NCBI RefSeq assembly: GCF_016756775.1
Contig: NZ_JAERMU010000017.1
Coordinates: forward strand, 41,319-105,318
DNA length: 64,000 nucleotides
Direction: 5' to 3'
From: Dryocola clanedunensis subsp. sulfonylureivorans
GTDB lineage: Bacteria > Pseudomonadota > Gammaproteobacteria > Enterobacterales > Enterobacteriaceae
Numbering within the stretch: position 1 is the stretch's first letter; every line of letters starts with the position of its first letter. Position numbers and translations under genes: made by a program. The notes under the pieces were generated by a model, which saw only the letters and a program-made list of their open reading frames with translations, was not told the origin of the DNA and did no database searches. Shown in pieces: positions 27,409 through 36,328 of this stretch.

Positions 27409-27422
27409 TTCAAAAAAATGAT
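27409..27422. promoter_or_regulatory. Third TTCA-N6-TGA(A/T) operator-like site
   Basis: TTCAAAAAAATGAT lies in the 93 bp AT-rich gap between yhfY and yhfX. It shares the form TTCA-WWWW-AATGA-W with the two sites before yhfZ, differing at the last base. It may mark a second promoter for the yhfX-yhfS part of the operon. Confidence 0.35.
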
Positions 27423-27465
27423 GATTTAAGAATATATCATCCGCACGGAGTCGAGAGGCAAGGGT

Positions 27466-28641
27466 ATGTTTATTGAGGCACTCAAGGCACAAAATCCGGC
27501 ACTGATACAGGCCGCGCGGGAGCTATGGCAGCAGGGCGCCATACTGCCGGACACCTGGGTTATCGATGTCGACGAGGTTATGGAAAACGGCCGACGCCTG
27601 CTGGCGGCGGCGGAGCGGCACGGTATTACGCTCTATCTGATGACGAAGCAGCTCGGGCGCAATCCCTGGCTGGCGAAACGGCTCACGGAGCTGGGCTTTC
27701 ACGGCACCGTGGCTGTTGATTTTAAAGAGGCCCGCACGCTGCGTAATGCTGACGTGCAGGTTTCCCACGTCGGGCATCTGGTGCAGGTGCCACACGGGCA
27801 AATTGCAGCGACCGTTGCTGCATCGACTGAGATGGTCACCGTCTTCTCGCTGGAAAAAGCGCGGGAGCTATCTGCCGCCGCTCAGCTTCACGGCCACGTG
27901 CAGCCCATCATGCTGAAAATCTTCGACGAGCAGGACAGGCTATACCCCGGCCAGGAAGCGGGCTTCCCGCTTGCGGTGCTGGACGAAGTTGTCGCGGTAA
28001 TTCGCACTTTGCCGGGCGTTAAGCTTACGGGACTGACCCATTTTCCTTGCCTGCTGTGGGACGAAGAGCAGCAGCAGACGCTGCCCACGCCGAATCTGCA
28101 AACGCTGCTTAAGGCCCGTGACCGCCTGCAGGAAGCGGGCGTGGAAATAAAACAGATCAACGCTCCGTCGGCAACCAGCTGCAGCTCGCTTCCGCTGCTG
28201 GCTCAGCATGGCGTTACTCATGCGGAACCCGGCCACGCGCTGACCGGCACGATACCTTCCAATCAGCGCGGCAACCAGCCGGAGCGCATCGCCATGCTGT
28301 ATCTCACCGAGATCTCCCACCAGTTTCAGGGCAACAGCTACTGCTTTGGCGGCGGCTACTACCGTCGCGGCCACGCGCAGAACGCGCTGGTTTACCCGGT
28401 GCGCGGAAGCGCCGCCGTGGCGGCAAATCTGCTGCCGATGGACGACAGCAGCATTGATTATCACCTGCCGCTGGCGGGTGAGTTCCCGGTCGGCAGCCCG
28501 GTAGTGATGTGTTTTCGCACCCAAATTTTCGTCACCCGCAGCGACGTTGCGCTGGTCAGCGGCGTTCAGGCGGGCAGGCCGGTGCTTGAAGCGCTGTATG
28601 ACAGCCTCGGTAACCCCATTTCAGGAGGTCCGCGTGGGTAA
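27466..28641 (+). CDS. yhfX: YhfX, PLP-dependent amino acid racemase-like protein
   Basis: Resembles the fold-type III (alanine racemase N-terminal) PLP enzymes in 391 residues. [16 protein letters not shown] is the usual first strand and helix, and Lys61 in [10 protein letters not shown] is the likely PLP-binding lysine. The C-terminal half holds SNQRGNQPE and [11 protein letters not shown] segments typical of the YhfX family. The substrate is unknown; racemase or epimerase chemistry is inferred from fold. Its end overlaps yhfW by 8 bases. Confidence 0.85.
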   Translation: MFIEALKAQNPALIQAARELWQQGAILPDTWVIDVDEVMENGRRLLAAAERHGITLYLMTKQLGRNPWLAKRLTELGFHGTVAVDFKEARTLRNADVQVSHVGHLVQVPHGQIAATVAASTEMVTVFSLEKARELSAAAQLHGHVQPIMLKIFDEQDRLYPGQEAGFPLAVLDEVVAVIRTLPGVKLTGLTHFPCLLWDEEQQQTLPTPNLQTLLKARDRLQEAGVEIKQINAPSATSCSSLPLLAQHGVTHAEPGHALTGTIPSNQRGNQPERIAMLYLTEISHQFQGNSYCFGGGYYRRGHAQNALVYPVRGSAAVAANLLPMDDSSIDYHLPLAGEFPVGSPVVMCFRTQIFVTRSDVALVSGVQAGRPVLEALYDSLGNPISGGPRG

Positions 28642-29872
28642 ATTTGTGGTGGTGGTGATAGACAGTTTTGGCGTCGGCGCGATGGACGACGTGCCGCAGG
28701 TGCGGCCTCAGGATATCGGGGCCAACACCTGCGGGCATATTCTTCAGCACTTCCCCCGGCTGCGTCTGCCGGTGCTGGAAAAGCTGGGGCTGATAAATGC
28801 TCTGGGTTTTGAGGCCGGGGCGATGAAATCTTCTGAAAGCGCGGTATACGGCACCGCGATGCTGCAGCACGAGGGCGGCGATACTTTTATGGGCCATCAG
28901 GAAATCCTCGGCACATTACCGCAGGCTCCGCTGCGCATGCCGTTCTCCGCCGTGATCGATGAGGTTGAACAGGCCCTGCTTGCCGAAGGCTGGCGGGTGG
29001 CGCGTGTCGGTGAAGGTTTGCAGTACCTGTGGGTAAACGAAGCCGTGGCCATCGGCGATAACCTTGAAGCTGATTTAGGCCAGGTATTTAATATTTCCGC
29101 CAATCTTGCCGCTATCTCTTTCGAAGATGTACGAAAAATTGGTGAAGTGGTTCGTCGCTGCGTGAAGGTTGGGCGCGTCATTGCTTTTGGGGGCATCCTC
29201 GAGAGCAGCCAGCAGATCCCGGATGCCGCCGAAGAAAAGCAGGGAATTTATATCGGCATCAACGCGCCGCGCTCGGGAGTTTACAAAAACGGCTTCCAGG
29301 TGGTGCACATGGGTTATGGCGTAGATGCCAGCGTCCAGGTGCCACAGCAGCTGCATGACGCGGACATCAAAACCGTGCTGGTAGGGAAAGTGGCTGACAT
29401 TGCCATTAACCCGCATGGCGTGAGCTACCAGAATCTGGTGGATAGCCAGCGCATTATGGATATCACCCTCGACGAGCTGAACCAGCCGGGGGATGCCTTT
29501 ATCTGTACCAACATCCAGGAAACCGATCTTGCCGGGCACGCGGAAGACGTGGCGCGCTACGCCGAACGTCTGCAGCTGGTCGATCGCAACCTGGAAAGGC
29601 TGATGCGGGCCATGCAGCCTGAAGATTTCCTGGTGGTGATGGCGGACCACGGCAACGACCCGACCATCGGCCACAGCAGGCACACCCGTGAAAACGTTCC
29701 TCTGCTGGTCTGGCAGCCAGGTATTCAGCCTGCTTGTCTCGGCGTGAGAACCACCCTTTCTGACGTAGGTGCGACTGTCTGCGACTACTTCAGCGCTAAG
29801 ACGCCGCAAAACGGCACCTCTTTCCTTTCCCAGATCTCCGGAGGCACTCATGGCTGCACCATCGCGCATTGA
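28634..29872 (+). CDS. yhfW: YhfW, phosphopentomutase-like metalloenzyme
   Basis: A member of the alkaline phosphatase/phosphopentomutase metalloenzyme superfamily, 412 residues. [10 protein letters not shown] near the start carries metal ligands, DTFMGHQEI resembles the phosphoacceptor region, and ADHGNDP with HSRHTREN supplies the remaining ligands as in DeoB. Start: the GTG at 28634 was preferred because AGGAGG (28623-28628) lies 5 bases upstream and the product then begins [12 protein letters not shown] like the family. The exact reaction is not established; a phosphosugar mutase is the usual prediction. Confidence 0.87.
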   Translation: MGKFVVVVIDSFGVGAMDDVPQVRPQDIGANTCGHILQHFPRLRLPVLEKLGLINALGFEAGAMKSSESAVYGTAMLQHEGGDTFMGHQEILGTLPQAPLRMPFSAVIDEVEQALLAEGWRVARVGEGLQYLWVNEAVAIGDNLEADLGQVFNISANLAAISFEDVRKIGEVVRRCVKVGRVIAFGGILESSQQIPDAAEEKQGIYIGINAPRSGVYKNGFQVVHMGYGVDASVQVPQQLHDADIKTVLVGKVADIAINPHGVSYQNLVDSQRIMDITLDELNQPGDAFICTNIQETDLAGHAEDVARYAERLQLVDRNLERLMRAMQPEDFLVVMADHGNDPTIGHSRHTRENVPLLVWQPGIQPACLGVRTTLSDVGATVCDYFSAKTPQNGTSFLSQISGGTHGCTIAH

Positions 29873-30740
29873 TGCGTCGGGCTACACCTATGCCCACGAG
29901 CACCTGCACATCGACCTGTCGTCATTCAAAAACAATATTGACTGCCGCCTGGACCAGTACGACCTGATTTGCGAGGAGATGAAGACGCTCTACGGCCAGG
30001 GCGTGCGCAACATCATCGAGATGACCAACCGCTACATGGGCCGCAATCCGCAGTTTATGATCGATATTATGCGGGACACGGGCATGAACGTGGTGGCCTG
30101 CACCGGCTACTACCAGCACGATTTTTTCCCGGCGCACGTCGCCAGCACCAGCGTGGAGAAGCTGGCCCAGGAGATGATCGATGAAATCGAAATCGGCATC
30201 GACGATACGGGGCTGAAGGCGGGCATCATTGCCGAAATTGGCTCGAGCGTGGACGTCATCACGCCGGATGAGGCGAAAGTCTTCGCCGCTGCGGCCATCG
30301 CCCACCGTGAAACCGGGCGGCCAATTTCGACGCACACCTCATTCAGCACCATGGGGCTGGAACAGCTGGCGCTGCTTAAAGAGCACGGCGTGGATCTCTC
30401 CCGCGTGGTCGTCGGTCACTGCGACCTGAAAGACAACCTCGACAATATTTTGCGGATGATCGACCAGGGCGCTTTCGTGCAGTTCGACACCGTCGGCAAA
30501 AACAATTATTACCCGGACGAGAAGCGCGTGGCGATGCTGCAGGAGATCGCCAGCCGCGGGCTGCTCGGCCACGTCATGCTCTCCATGGATATTACCCGTC
30601 GCTCCCACCTGAAGGCTAACGGTGGCCTGGGCTTCGACTATTTGCTGACAACGTTCGTGCCTCTGCTGCTGGAGGCTGGCTTCACCCAGGCCGACGTTGA
30701 TTTGATGTTACGTGACAACCCCTCTGTCTTCTTTAAATAA
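29850..30740 (+). CDS. php: Phosphotriesterase homology protein
   Basis: A TIM-barrel binuclear metallohydrolase of the amidohydrolase superfamily, 296 residues. By comparison with E. coli Php the metal ligands are His16 and His18 (HEHLH), Glu129, His162 (STHTS), His190 (VGHCD) and Asp247 (SMDIT). The physiological substrate is unknown; the E. coli protein has no phosphotriesterase activity. The start ATG at 29850, inside the yhfW end with a GGAGG site, gives an overlap of 23 bases. Confidence 0.92.
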   Translation: MAAPSRIDASGYTYAHEHLHIDLSSFKNNIDCRLDQYDLICEEMKTLYGQGVRNIIEMTNRYMGRNPQFMIDIMRDTGMNVVACTGYYQHDFFPAHVASTSVEKLAQEMIDEIEIGIDDTGLKAGIIAEIGSSVDVITPDEAKVFAAAAIAHRETGRPISTHTSFSTMGLEQLALLKEHGVDLSRVVVGHCDLKDNLDNILRMIDQGAFVQFDTVGKNNYYPDEKRVAMLQEIASRGLLGHVMLSMDITRRSHLKANGGLGFDYLLTTFVPLLLEAGFTQADVDLMLRDNPSVFFK

Positions 30741-30749
30741 GGATTACCC

Positions 30750-31103
30750 ATGAAAAAGATCGGTGTCGCTGGCTTACAGCGCGAACTCATTAAAAAGACC
30801 ATCGAAACGACAGCGCCAGGCTCCTTTGAAGTGTTTATCTACAACGATATGGAGGCTGCAATGAAGGTGAAATCCGGCCAGCTCGACTACTATATCGGCG
30901 CGTGTAATACCGGGGCCGGGGCGGCGCTGTCCATCGCCATCGCGGTAATTGGCTACAACAAAAGCTGCACCATCGCTAAACCGGGTATCAAAGCGAAAGA
31001 GGAGCAGGTCGCGAAAATGGTTGCCGACGGCAAAGTCGCCTTCGGCCTGTCGGTTGAGCATATTGAACATGCGATCCCGATGCTCGTTGCCCATCTGAAA
31101 TAA
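30750..31103 (+). CDS. yhfU: YhfU family protein (DUF2620)
   Basis: A 117-residue uncharacterised protein. It begins like a Rossmann-type small subunit (KKIGVAGLQRELI) and contains a Gly-Ala-rich stretch YYIGACNTGAGAALSIAIAVIGY, which recalls the family name motif of glycine-rich SFCGS proteins. It sits immediately before yhfT with 10 bp spacing, so it may be its soluble partner. No function is assigned. Confidence 0.82.
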   Translation: MKKIGVAGLQRELIKKTIETTAPGSFEVFIYNDMEAAMKVKSGQLDYYIGACNTGAGAALSIAIAVIGYNKSCTIAKPGIKAKEEQVAKMVADGKVAFGLSVEHIEHAIPMLVAHLK

Positions 31104-31113
31104 AGGCTACGCT

Positions 31114-32418
31114 ATGGATTTTTACATTCAGATATTAGTGGTGGCGTGCCTGACGGGGATGACCGCACTGCTGGCGCATAAGTCAGCGGCGGTGTTCCAC
31201 GACGGGATCCGCCCGATTCTGCCGCAGCTGATTGAAGGCAATATGAACCGCCGGGAGGCGGGGAGCATTGCGTTCGGTCTGAGCATCGGCTTTGTGGCCT
31301 CGGTGGGGATCTCTTTCACCCTGAAAACCGGCCTGCTCAACAGCTGGCTGCTGTTCCTGCCGACGGATATTCTCGGTGTGCTGGCGGCTAACAGCCTGCT
31401 GGCGTTCGGGCTGGGCGCGGTATGGGGCGTGCTGATCCTGACCTGCCTGATCCCGGTTAACCATCTGCTGACCGCATTGCCGGTGGACGTGCTCGGATCG
31501 CTTGGCGAGCTAAGCTCGCCGGTCGTCTCCGCGTTTGCGCTCTTCCCGCTGGTAGCGATTTTCTATCAGTTCGGCTGGAAGAACAGCCTGTTCGCGGCGG
31601 TGGTAGTGCTGATGACGCGGGTGATCATCGTGCGCTTCTTCCCGCACCTGAACCCGGAGTCCATCGAGATCTTCGTCGGCATGGTGATGCTGCTGGGCAT
31701 CGCGATTACTCAGGATCATCGCACCCGTAAGGAGCGAGAACAGGACGATGGTGGCCTGTCGGTCTTTGAGGAGCGAACATCGCGCATCATCAAAAACCTG
31801 CCTTATATCGCCATAGTTGGCGGGCTGATTGCCGCGGTTGCCAGCATGAAGATTTTTGCCGGTTCGGAAGTCTCTATCTTTACCCTGGAGAAAGCCTACA
31901 AGGTTGGGCTGGATCCGGCGCAGTCCCAGACGCTGATTAACCAGGCGGCGCTGGCGGAGTTTATGCGCGGCCTCGGCTTTGTGCCGATGATTGCCACTAC
32001 CGCGCTGGCGACCGGCGTCTATGCCGTGGCGGGCTTCACCTTTGTATTTGCCGTCGGCTATCTCATCTCAAACCCGATTCTGGCGTTTGTCGTCGGCGCG
32101 GCGGTGATTTCCATCGAGGTGCTGCTGCTGCGCTCCATCGGCAAATGGCTGGGCCGCTATCCTTCGGTGCGTAACGCTTCGGATAACATCCGTAACGCCA
32201 TGAATATGCTGATGGAAATGGCGCTGCTGGTCGGCTCTATCTTCGCGGCGATTAAAATGGCGGGCTATACCGGCTTTACCATCGCCGCCGCGCTCTATTT
32301 CCTGAACGAGTCGCTGGGCCGTCCGGTGCAGAAAATGGCCTCGCCCGTTGTGGCGGTGCTGATAACCGGCATCGTGCTGAACATTCTCTACTACTGCGGC
32401 CTGTTCGTTCCGGCCTGA
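31114..32418 (+). CDS. yhfT: YhfT, polytopic membrane protein
   Basis: A 434-residue inner-membrane protein with about ten hydrophobic segments spread along its length and a hydrophilic charged loop at about 200-220 (HRTRKEREQDDGG). It is the only membrane protein of the operon and so the best candidate for a transporter of the operon's substrate; this is inferred from topology and context. No ATP-binding or PTS motif is seen. Confidence 0.85.
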   Translation: MDFYIQILVVACLTGMTALLAHKSAAVFHDGIRPILPQLIEGNMNRREAGSIAFGLSIGFVASVGISFTLKTGLLNSWLLFLPTDILGVLAANSLLAFGLGAVWGVLILTCLIPVNHLLTALPVDVLGSLGELSSPVVSAFALFPLVAIFYQFGWKNSLFAAVVVLMTRVIIVRFFPHLNPESIEIFVGMVMLLGIAITQDHRTRKEREQDDGGLSVFEERTSRIIKNLPYIAIVGGLIAAVASMKIFAGSEVSIFTLEKAYKVGLDPAQSQTLINQAALAEFMRGLGFVPMIATTALATGVYAVAGFTFVFAVGYLISNPILAFVVGAAVISIEVLLLRSIGKWLGRYPSVRNASDNIRNAMNMLMEMALLVGSIFAAIKMAGYTGFTIAAALYFLNESLGRPVQKMASPVVAVLITGIVLNILYYCGLFVPA

Positions 32419-32471
32419 TCCCTGTTTATGCTCGCTGAACGACCGGCGGGCCTTCATGGAGTTACGTACAA

Positions 32472-33572
32472 GTGAAAACCTGGCCTCTACAAAGCCTGAC
32501 GATGGAGCAGGCGCAGCGCAAACAGTTCCGCCTGGTGGATACCATTTGCCGTCATTTCCCCGGCAGCGATTTTCTGAACGCCGGCGATTTAGGGCTGGTT
32601 CCCGGACTGAATCAGCCGCAGATGACACGGCGTGTGGAGACGGTTCTGGCGGCGTTCTTTGGTGCTCCGGCCGCGGCCCTGGTGCAGGGGGCCGGAACCG
32701 GCGCGATCCGCAGCGGCCTGGCGGCAATGCTGAAGGCCGGAGAAAGGCTGCTGATCCACGACGCGCCGCTTTATCCCACTACGGCAGTTATTGCAGAGCA
32801 GATGGGTTTGCAGCTGATTCGTGCCGATTTCAATCAGCCAGAGGCGGTGAGAAAAGCGATTGAACAGCATCGCCCACAGGCGGCGTTAATCCAGCATACC
32901 CGTCAGAAAATGGACGATGCTTACGACCTGGCGGAAGTTATCGCCTGTTTTAATCAGTACGGCCTGCCGTCGCTGACGGACGATAATTACGCGGTGATGA
33001 AAGTGGAAAATATCGGCTGCGAATGCGGCGCGACGCTTTCCACGTTCTCCTGCTTTAAGCTGTTTGGCCCGGCTGGCGTAGGCGTTGTAGTTGGCGATGC
33101 GGACACGGTCGCCAATATTCGTAAGAGCATGTATTCCGGCGGCAGCCAGGTGCAGGGCGTTCAGGCGATGGAGGCCCTGCGCGGGCTGGTTTTTGCCCCG
33201 GTGATGCATGCCGTTCAGGCACAGGTGAACGACAGGCTGGTGGCTGAGTTAAACGGCGGCAAGATCCCCGCAGTGAAGCAGGCGTTTATCGCCAACGCGC
33301 AGTCGAAGGTATTACTGGTGGAGTTTCACGAGCCGATTGCAGAAGAGGTGCTGAATGCCGCGCAGAAGCTGGGCGCGCTGCCGTATCCGGTGGGGGCAGA
33401 GTCGAAATACGAAATCCCGCCGCTGTTTTACCGCGTGTCAGGGACATTCCGTGAGTCCGATCCTACGCTTGAACAACGCATGATCCGCATTAACCCGAAC
33501 CGCAGCGGAAGCGAGACGGTATTACGAATATTGCGGGAAAGTTGTTGCGCGGATAAGTGGTGGGGCGGATAA
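32472..33572 (+). CDS. yhfS: YhfS, PLP-dependent aminotransferase-like protein
   Basis: A fold-type I PLP enzyme of 366 residues, the last gene of the yhf operon. A conserved core includes VQGAGTGAIRSGL (cofactor phosphate region), DDNYAVMK (Asp contacting the PLP ring) and STFSCFKLFGPAGVG, whose lysine in SCFKLF is the likely Schiff-base residue. The start is GTG at 32472, with upstream GGAGTTACG at loose spacing. It is followed by a REP-like palindrome and convergent cysG. The substrate is unknown. Confidence 0.86.
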   Translation: MKTWPLQSLTMEQAQRKQFRLVDTICRHFPGSDFLNAGDLGLVPGLNQPQMTRRVETVLAAFFGAPAAALVQGAGTGAIRSGLAAMLKAGERLLIHDAPLYPTTAVIAEQMGLQLIRADFNQPEAVRKAIEQHRPQAALIQHTRQKMDDAYDLAEVIACFNQYGLPSLTDDNYAVMKVENIGCECGATLSTFSCFKLFGPAGVGVVVGDADTVANIRKSMYSGGSQVQGVQAMEALRGLVFAPVMHAVQAQVNDRLVAELNGGKIPAVKQAFIANAQSKVLLVEFHEPIAEEVLNAAQKLGALPYPVGAESKYEIPPLFYRVSGTFRESDPTLEQRMIRINPNRSGSETVLRILRESCCADKWWGG

Positions 33573-33575
33573 GCG

Positions 33576-33606
33576 GTAGGGTGGATAAGCGCCAGCGCCA
33601 TCCACC
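33576..33606. repeat. REP element between convergent yhfS and cysG
   Basis: GGTGGAT (33580-33586) pairs with ATCCACC (33600-33606) around AAGCGCCAGCGCC. This GTGGATAAGCGC family also appears near 40390, 45135, 49770 and 51770, mostly between convergent genes, where it may terminate or protect both transcripts. Confidence 0.75.
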
Positions 33607-33624
33607 GATAGTTACCCGGTACGG

Positions 33625-34998
33625 TCAGTGATTCGAGAACCAGTTCAGCTTGTCGCGTAGGGCAACAACGCGCCCGACGATGATTAGCGCCGGGCTTTCC
33701 ACCTGGGTTGCCAGCTCGCCAAGCTGGTTCAGCTCACCGTTTACCACGCGCTGCTTAACGGACGTGCCGTTTTCCACCAGCGCCACGGGCATATCCGCCG
33801 GCATGCCGTGCCTGATGAGGTTTTCCTGAATGGCGGCGGCCTGGTTCAGGCCCATGTAAAACACCAGCGTCTGCTTTTCAGCCGCCAGGTTGTGCCAGTC
33901 CAGCTCGCCGCCAGTTTTCAGATGCCCGGTAACCAGGCGCACGCTTTGCGCGTAATCACGGTGGGTCAGCGGGATGCCGGAATAGGCGGAGCAGCCGGAA
34001 GCGGCGGTAATGCCCGGCACGACGGAGAACGGAATGCCGCCGTTGCACAGCGTTTCCAGCTCTTCGCCACCGCGCCCGAAGATAAACGGATCCCCGCCCT
34101 TCAGACGCACCACGCGCTTCCCTTTCTGGGCTTCACGCAGCAGGATTTGGTTGATCTCTTCCTGTGGCACGCAGTGGAAGCCAGCGCGTTTACCAACGAA
34201 CACGCGGTCCGCATCGCGGCGCACCAGGTTCATGATGTCATCCGATACCAGGCGGTCATAAACCACCACGTCCGCCTGCTGGATCTGTTGCAGGCCCTTG
34301 AGCGTCAGCAGACCCGCATCGCCCGGCCCCGCGCCGACCAGCACCACTTCACCGCGGTGATCCAGCGACTGGTTAAACAGCGATTCGGTTTCCTGGTCGA
34401 TGGCCTTCTGGTCTTCGTTAGCCAGATACTGTGCCAGACGGTCATTGGTGAAAAACTTTTCCCAGAAGCGGCGGCGTTCGCCCATCGTGGCAAATTTCGC
34501 CTTCACGCGACCGCGAAGCGTACCCGCATAACCTGCGATTTTACCCAGGTGCAGCGGCAGAATAGCCTCCAGCTTTTCACGCAGCAGGCGCGCCAGCACG
34601 GGCGAGGTTCCACCGGAAGAGACGGCGACCATCAGCGGCGAGCGGTCGATAATCGACGGCATGATAAAGCTGGCCTGCTTCGGGGCGTCTACCACGTTAC
34701 AGAAAATACGGCGGGACTCAGCGGCATCGCTGACCTGCTGGTTCACCGCATCGTCGTCGGTGGCGGCAATCGCCAGCCAGCTGACATCGAGCAGTGAAGG
34801 GGAGAAAGGACCCTGTTCAAGGGTAAGCATGCCCTGTTGCGCCCACGCCTGAAACTGCGGGGTAAACTCCAGGGCATTAACGGTGACGAGCGCACCTGCC
34901 TCCAGCAATAAACGTGCTTTACGTTCTGCGACGTCGCCGCCGCCAACTAACAGGCAGGCGCGACCTCGTAACTGACAAAATATCGGCAGGTGATCCAC
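33625..34998 (-). CDS. cysG: Siroheme synthase CysG
   Basis: A trifunctional enzyme making siroheme, the cofactor of NirB and sulfite reductase, from uroporphyrinogen III. The N-terminal half (about 1-205) is the NAD-dependent precorrin-2 dehydrogenase/ferrochelatase, with the [13 protein letters not shown] nucleotide site and SSGGTSPV around the phosphoserine. The C-terminal half (215-457) is the SAM methyltransferase with [14 protein letters not shown] and [14 protein letters not shown]. Full length at 457 residues. It follows nirC by 13 bp and is likely co-transcribed with nirBDC, supplying cofactor to the reductase. Confidence 0.97.
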   Translation of the reverse strand: MDHLPIFCQLRGRACLLVGGGDVAERKARLLLEAGALVTVNALEFTPQFQAWAQQGMLTLEQGPFSPSLLDVSWLAIAATDDDAVNQQVSDAAESRRIFCNVVDAPKQASFIMPSIIDRSPLMVAVSSGGTSPVLARLLREKLEAILPLHLGKIAGYAGTLRGRVKAKFATMGERRRFWEKFFTNDRLAQYLANEDQKAIDQETESLFNQSLDHRGEVVLVGAGPGDAGLLTLKGLQQIQQADVVVYDRLVSDDIMNLVRRDADRVFVGKRAGFHCVPQEEINQILLREAQKGKRVVRLKGGDPFIFGRGGEELETLCNGGIPFSVVPGITAASGCSAYSGIPLTHRDYAQSVRLVTGHLKTGGELDWHNLAAEKQTLVFYMGLNQAAAIQENLIRHGMPADMPVALVENGTSVKQRVVNGELNQLGELATQVESPALIIVGRVVALRDKLNWFSNH

Positions 34999-35011
34999 GT
35001 ACGGTCCTCAA

Positions 35012-35818
35012 TTATAGGCGTGCAGTCTCAGCAGTTGCGATGCGCTCAGGCTGCGGGCGTTCGGCTTTTGGCGTAGCATACCAATAACCCAGACCCATGA
35101 ATACTACACCTGAAAGGGTATTACCGAGGGTCACCCACAGCAGGTTATGACCGATACCGGCAAGGGTGTAGGCCTCGCTATGATGGCCGAACCAGGAGAG
35201 CGCAAACAGCGTCATGTTGGCGATGGAGTGCTCGTAGCCGGAGGCGATAAACGCCAGCAGGCACCACCAGATAGCGATGAACTTCGCCGCACCTTCGGTA
35301 CGGATTGCCATCCAGATTGCCAGACAAACCAGCCAGTTACACAGCGCCCCTTTAAAGAACAGCACCGTGGCCGGAGCCGTGGTTTTTGCCAGCGCAACCG
35401 CGTGTACGATGCTGGTATCCACCGGCAGCAGGCTGCCGCCGCCCCAGCTATAGAGCAGGGCAACGAAGACGGAACCTACCAGGTTACCCAGCCAGGTTTG
35501 CGGCAGAATAGCCCACATCTGACCGTGGGAAATGGTGCCCGCTTTGACGCCAAAGGTCAGGAACATGGTGTGGCCGGTGAACAGCTCGGAGCCCGCGATA
35601 ATCACCAGCGTCAGGGCGATACCAAAGGTGGCACCCATCACTAAGGGACGAATCGACGGATCGAGCAGGTTGCCCAGCGTGAAGATTAAAATGATGCCAA
35701 GGCCAACGTAGGCCCCTGCCATCGCAGAGCTAACCCAAAAGCCGAGCGGATTACTTTTCGACAGGCGGGCAATGCGCGCGGCGTTGGCCGCACATTTGTT
35801 AATGGTATCGGTGAACAT
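35012..35818 (-). CDS. nirC: Nitrite channel NirC (FNT family)
   Basis: A pentameric inner-membrane channel that moves nitrite into the cytoplasm for NirBD. The product is 268 residues with six membrane segments and FNT signatures (GSELFTGHTMF, LCNWLVCLAIW). The ATG at 35818 gives the conserved MFTDTINKCAANAARIAR start; the frame is open 19 codons further upstream with no family support. It is separated from nirD by 183 bp containing REP-like repeats. Confidence 0.96.
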   Translation of the reverse strand: MFTDTINKCAANAARIARLSKSNPLGFWVSSAMAGAYVGLGIILIFTLGNLLDPSIRPLVMGATFGIALTLVIIAGSELFTGHTMFLTFGVKAGTISHGQMWAILPQTWLGNLVGSVFVALLYSWGGGSLLPVDTSIVHAVALAKTTAPATVLFFKGALCNWLVCLAIWMAIRTEGAAKFIAIWWCLLAFIASGYEHSIANMTLFALSWFGHHSEAYTLAGIGHNLLWVTLGNTLSGVVFMGLGYWYATPKAERPQPERIATAETARL

Positions 35819-35868
35819 TTTTGTTATCCCTACAAAGTAAAAAAAGAAAAATAAGTCTGAATGCTTTA

Positions 35869-35995
35869 CCCCCATCCCGGCCCGCTCTCCTGAGGAGCGA
35901 GGGGGAAACCTCTGGCTTTATTAGCTCTTTCTGAGGTGGAGGCCGTACTGGAATAGTTCCCTCTCCCCGTTGGGGAGAGGGTCAGGGTGAAAGGG
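35869..35995. repeat. REP-like repeats inside the nir operon, between nirD and nirC
   Basis: Two palindromic units of the CCCTCTCC family: GCTCTCC-TGAGGAGCGAGGG on the left, and CCCTCTCCCCGTTGGGGAGAGGG with GGTCAGGGTGA on the right. They lie in the 183 bp between nirD and nirC. Such elements within an operon often stabilise the upstream message or give differential expression. Confidence 0.7.
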
Positions 35996-36001
35996 GAACC
36001 C

Positions 36002-36328
36002 CTATGCTTTTATCTGCACCATGCCGTCCTGCACACGCGCTTCGAAGTGCGCGATAGAGTGACTTTCGTCTTCCATGCACAGGCCGTCACGCAGGCGGAA
36101 ACGCTGTTTTTTCAGCGGGCTGGCAACCCACAGTTCATTCTGGTGTTCGGCAATTAACCCGCGAGACAGGACGCTTGATTCAAAGAACGGGTCGATATTG
36201 CTGATGGCGTACACCTGCTCGTCGTTACGCGGGCGGAAAATTGCAACCTGCTGGTTCCCCAGCAGCGCGCAGACGCCGGTTGCCGGCAGGATGTCGTTTA
36301 ACTGACAAACGGTAGTCCACTGGCTCAT
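36002..36328 (-). CDS. nirD: NADH-nitrite reductase small subunit NirD
   Basis: Small subunit of the cytoplasmic NADH-dependent nitrite reductase. At 108 residues it has a Rieske-like fold by family, but the Cys/His cluster ligands are absent: the usual CxH loop is replaced by SNIDPFFESSVLSRG, as in other enterobacterial NirD proteins, so it carries no [2Fe-2S] cluster of its own. It overlaps nirB by 4 bases. Confidence 0.95.
   Translation of the reverse strand: MSQWTTVCQLNDILPATGVCALLGNQQVAIFRPRNDEQVYAISNIDPFFESSVLSRGLIAEHQNELWVASPLKKQRFRLRDGLCMEDESHSIAHFEARVQDGMVQIKA

Noticed and set aside
36200..36230. NirD as a cluster-bearing Rieske protein
   Set aside because: The Cys/His ligand loops are absent (SNIDPFF in place of the CxH loop). 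This is the normal state of enterobacterial NirD, so it was not reported as a defect.
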